DNA of 6,328 nucleotides from Actinomycetota bacterium. GTDB taxonomy: Bacteria; Actinomycetota; Actinomycetes; Mycobacteriales; Mycobacteriaceae. Location: NCBI GenBank assembly GCA_005789055.1, contig SYAA01000270.1:1-6328 (forward strand). The letters are read 5' to 3'. Every line of letters starts with the position of its first letter. Position 1 is the stretch's first letter. Shown here piece after piece: positions 6,105 through 6,328 of the stretch. A model generated the notes under the pieces. It was not told where the DNA came from. It made no database searches and saw nothing but the letters and a program-made list of their open reading frames with translations. The translations under genes were made by a program, and so were the position numbers.

Positions 6105-6328
6105 GTCGGCGGCGGCGTAGGAGTGCCGTCGCTGCCGGTCGATCCAGTTCCGCCGCCGCTGCCGTTGTTGCCGCCCGTGCCGCCGTAGCCGCCGAAGCCG
6201 GAAGTGACGCCGCCGTTTCCACCGTTACCGCCGTTCCCGCCCTTGCCGGTGCCCTTGCCGTTGCCACCAGTTCCGCCGTTGCCGCCGTTTCCGATGGCGC
6301 CGCCGGTGCCGCCGGTGCCGCCGGTGCC
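6101..6328 (-). CDS. C-terminus of a glycine-rich PE_PGRS-like protein (5' part outside window)
   Basis: The reverse strand is open from the right edge to a TAA at 6103-6101 and encodes 75 residues. Gly-Gly-Asn and Gly-Gly-Thr triplets dominate (for example GNGGNGGTGGNGKGTG), as in the PGRS domains of mycobacterial PE_PGRS proteins, which are exported by ESX type VII secretion and often surface-exposed. The last residues, GSTGSDGTPTPPPT, leave the glycine repeat for a Thr/Pro end. The N-terminal PE domain would lie right of the window, so the PE_PGRS label rests on the repeat alone; another glycine-rich surface protein is possible. The reverse strand also has another open frame at 5989-6267, but its Ala/Arg-rich translation looks like an out-of-frame reading of the repeat. 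This gene is convergent with the HTH gene and shares TTAA at the stop codons. I do not recall a PGRS gene next to mmpL11 in M. tuberculosis. Confidence 0.7.
   Translation of the reverse strand, partial: GTGGTGGTGGAIGNGGNGGTGGNGKGTGKGGNGGNGGNGGVTSGFGGYGGTGGNNGSGGGTGSTGSDGTPTPPPT
6299..6328. repeat. Tandem 9-bp repeat within the glycine-rich gene
   Basis: Three full copies of GCCGCCGGT (6299-6325) and the first three bases of a fourth run to the window edge. On the coding strand they encode repeated Gly-Gly-Thr. Less regular GGN triplet repeats continue down to about 6130. Confidence 0.85.

Noticed and set aside
5989..6267. A reverse-strand Ala/Arg-rich frame near the right end
   Set aside because: It is an out-of-frame reading of the GGN triplet repeat. 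The frame ending at 6101 gives the recognisable PGRS-like repeat.

Overview
The window looks like a mycobacterial chromosome, probably a species outside the M. tuberculosis complex. It is visibly GC-rich, several genes use GTG or TTG starts, and the right edge is the 3' end of a PE_PGRS-like Gly-Gly-Asn repeat gene. The gene order matches the M. tuberculosis Rv0205-Rv0204c-Rv0203-mmpL11(Rv0202c)-Rv0201c block, read in the opposite orientation. Homology statements come from remembered family sequences, not from a search.

Layout, left to right. 1-730 (-) is the N-terminal two thirds of an AI-2E/PerM-family membrane protein that runs off the left edge. 773-1840 (+) is a polytopic PF03706-type (UPF0104, YbhN-like) protein. 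It starts 42 bp from the AI-2E gene and in the opposite direction; both genes look leaderless. 1872-2267 (+) is a small four-helix DUF3054 protein, probably in the same operon. 2264-2632 (-) is a secreted hemophore-like protein of the Rv0203 type. 2633-2796 is the only real intergenic region; it holds two divergent promoters and an 8+5+8 dyad that could be an operator. 2797-5631 (+) is mmpL11, a complete RND-type lipid exporter. 5628-6104 (+) is an XRE-type HTH protein, translationally coupled to mmpL11. 6101-6328 (-) is the C-terminus of a glycine-rich PE_PGRS-like protein.

The block is known for cell-envelope lipid export and haem acquisition. In M. tuberculosis, Rv0203 is a secreted haem carrier and MmpL11 (with MmpL3) has been linked to haem transfer and to export of mycolate wax esters and monomeromycolyl diacylglycerol. 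Here the same partners are present, but the hemophore-like protein lacks the two ligand histidines of Rv0203. This copy may therefore bind haem differently or not at all.

The window is compact. Both convergent gene pairs share four-base palindromic stop overlaps (CTAG and TTAA), and mmpL11 overlaps its downstream gene by TTGA. I see no tRNA, rRNA, insertion sequence, CRISPR array or phage gene. The least conventional points are the face-to-face leaderless promoters, the dyad upstream of mmpL11, the ligand-less hemophore homologue and the HTH gene fused by overlap to mmpL11. No wholly unknown system is evident.
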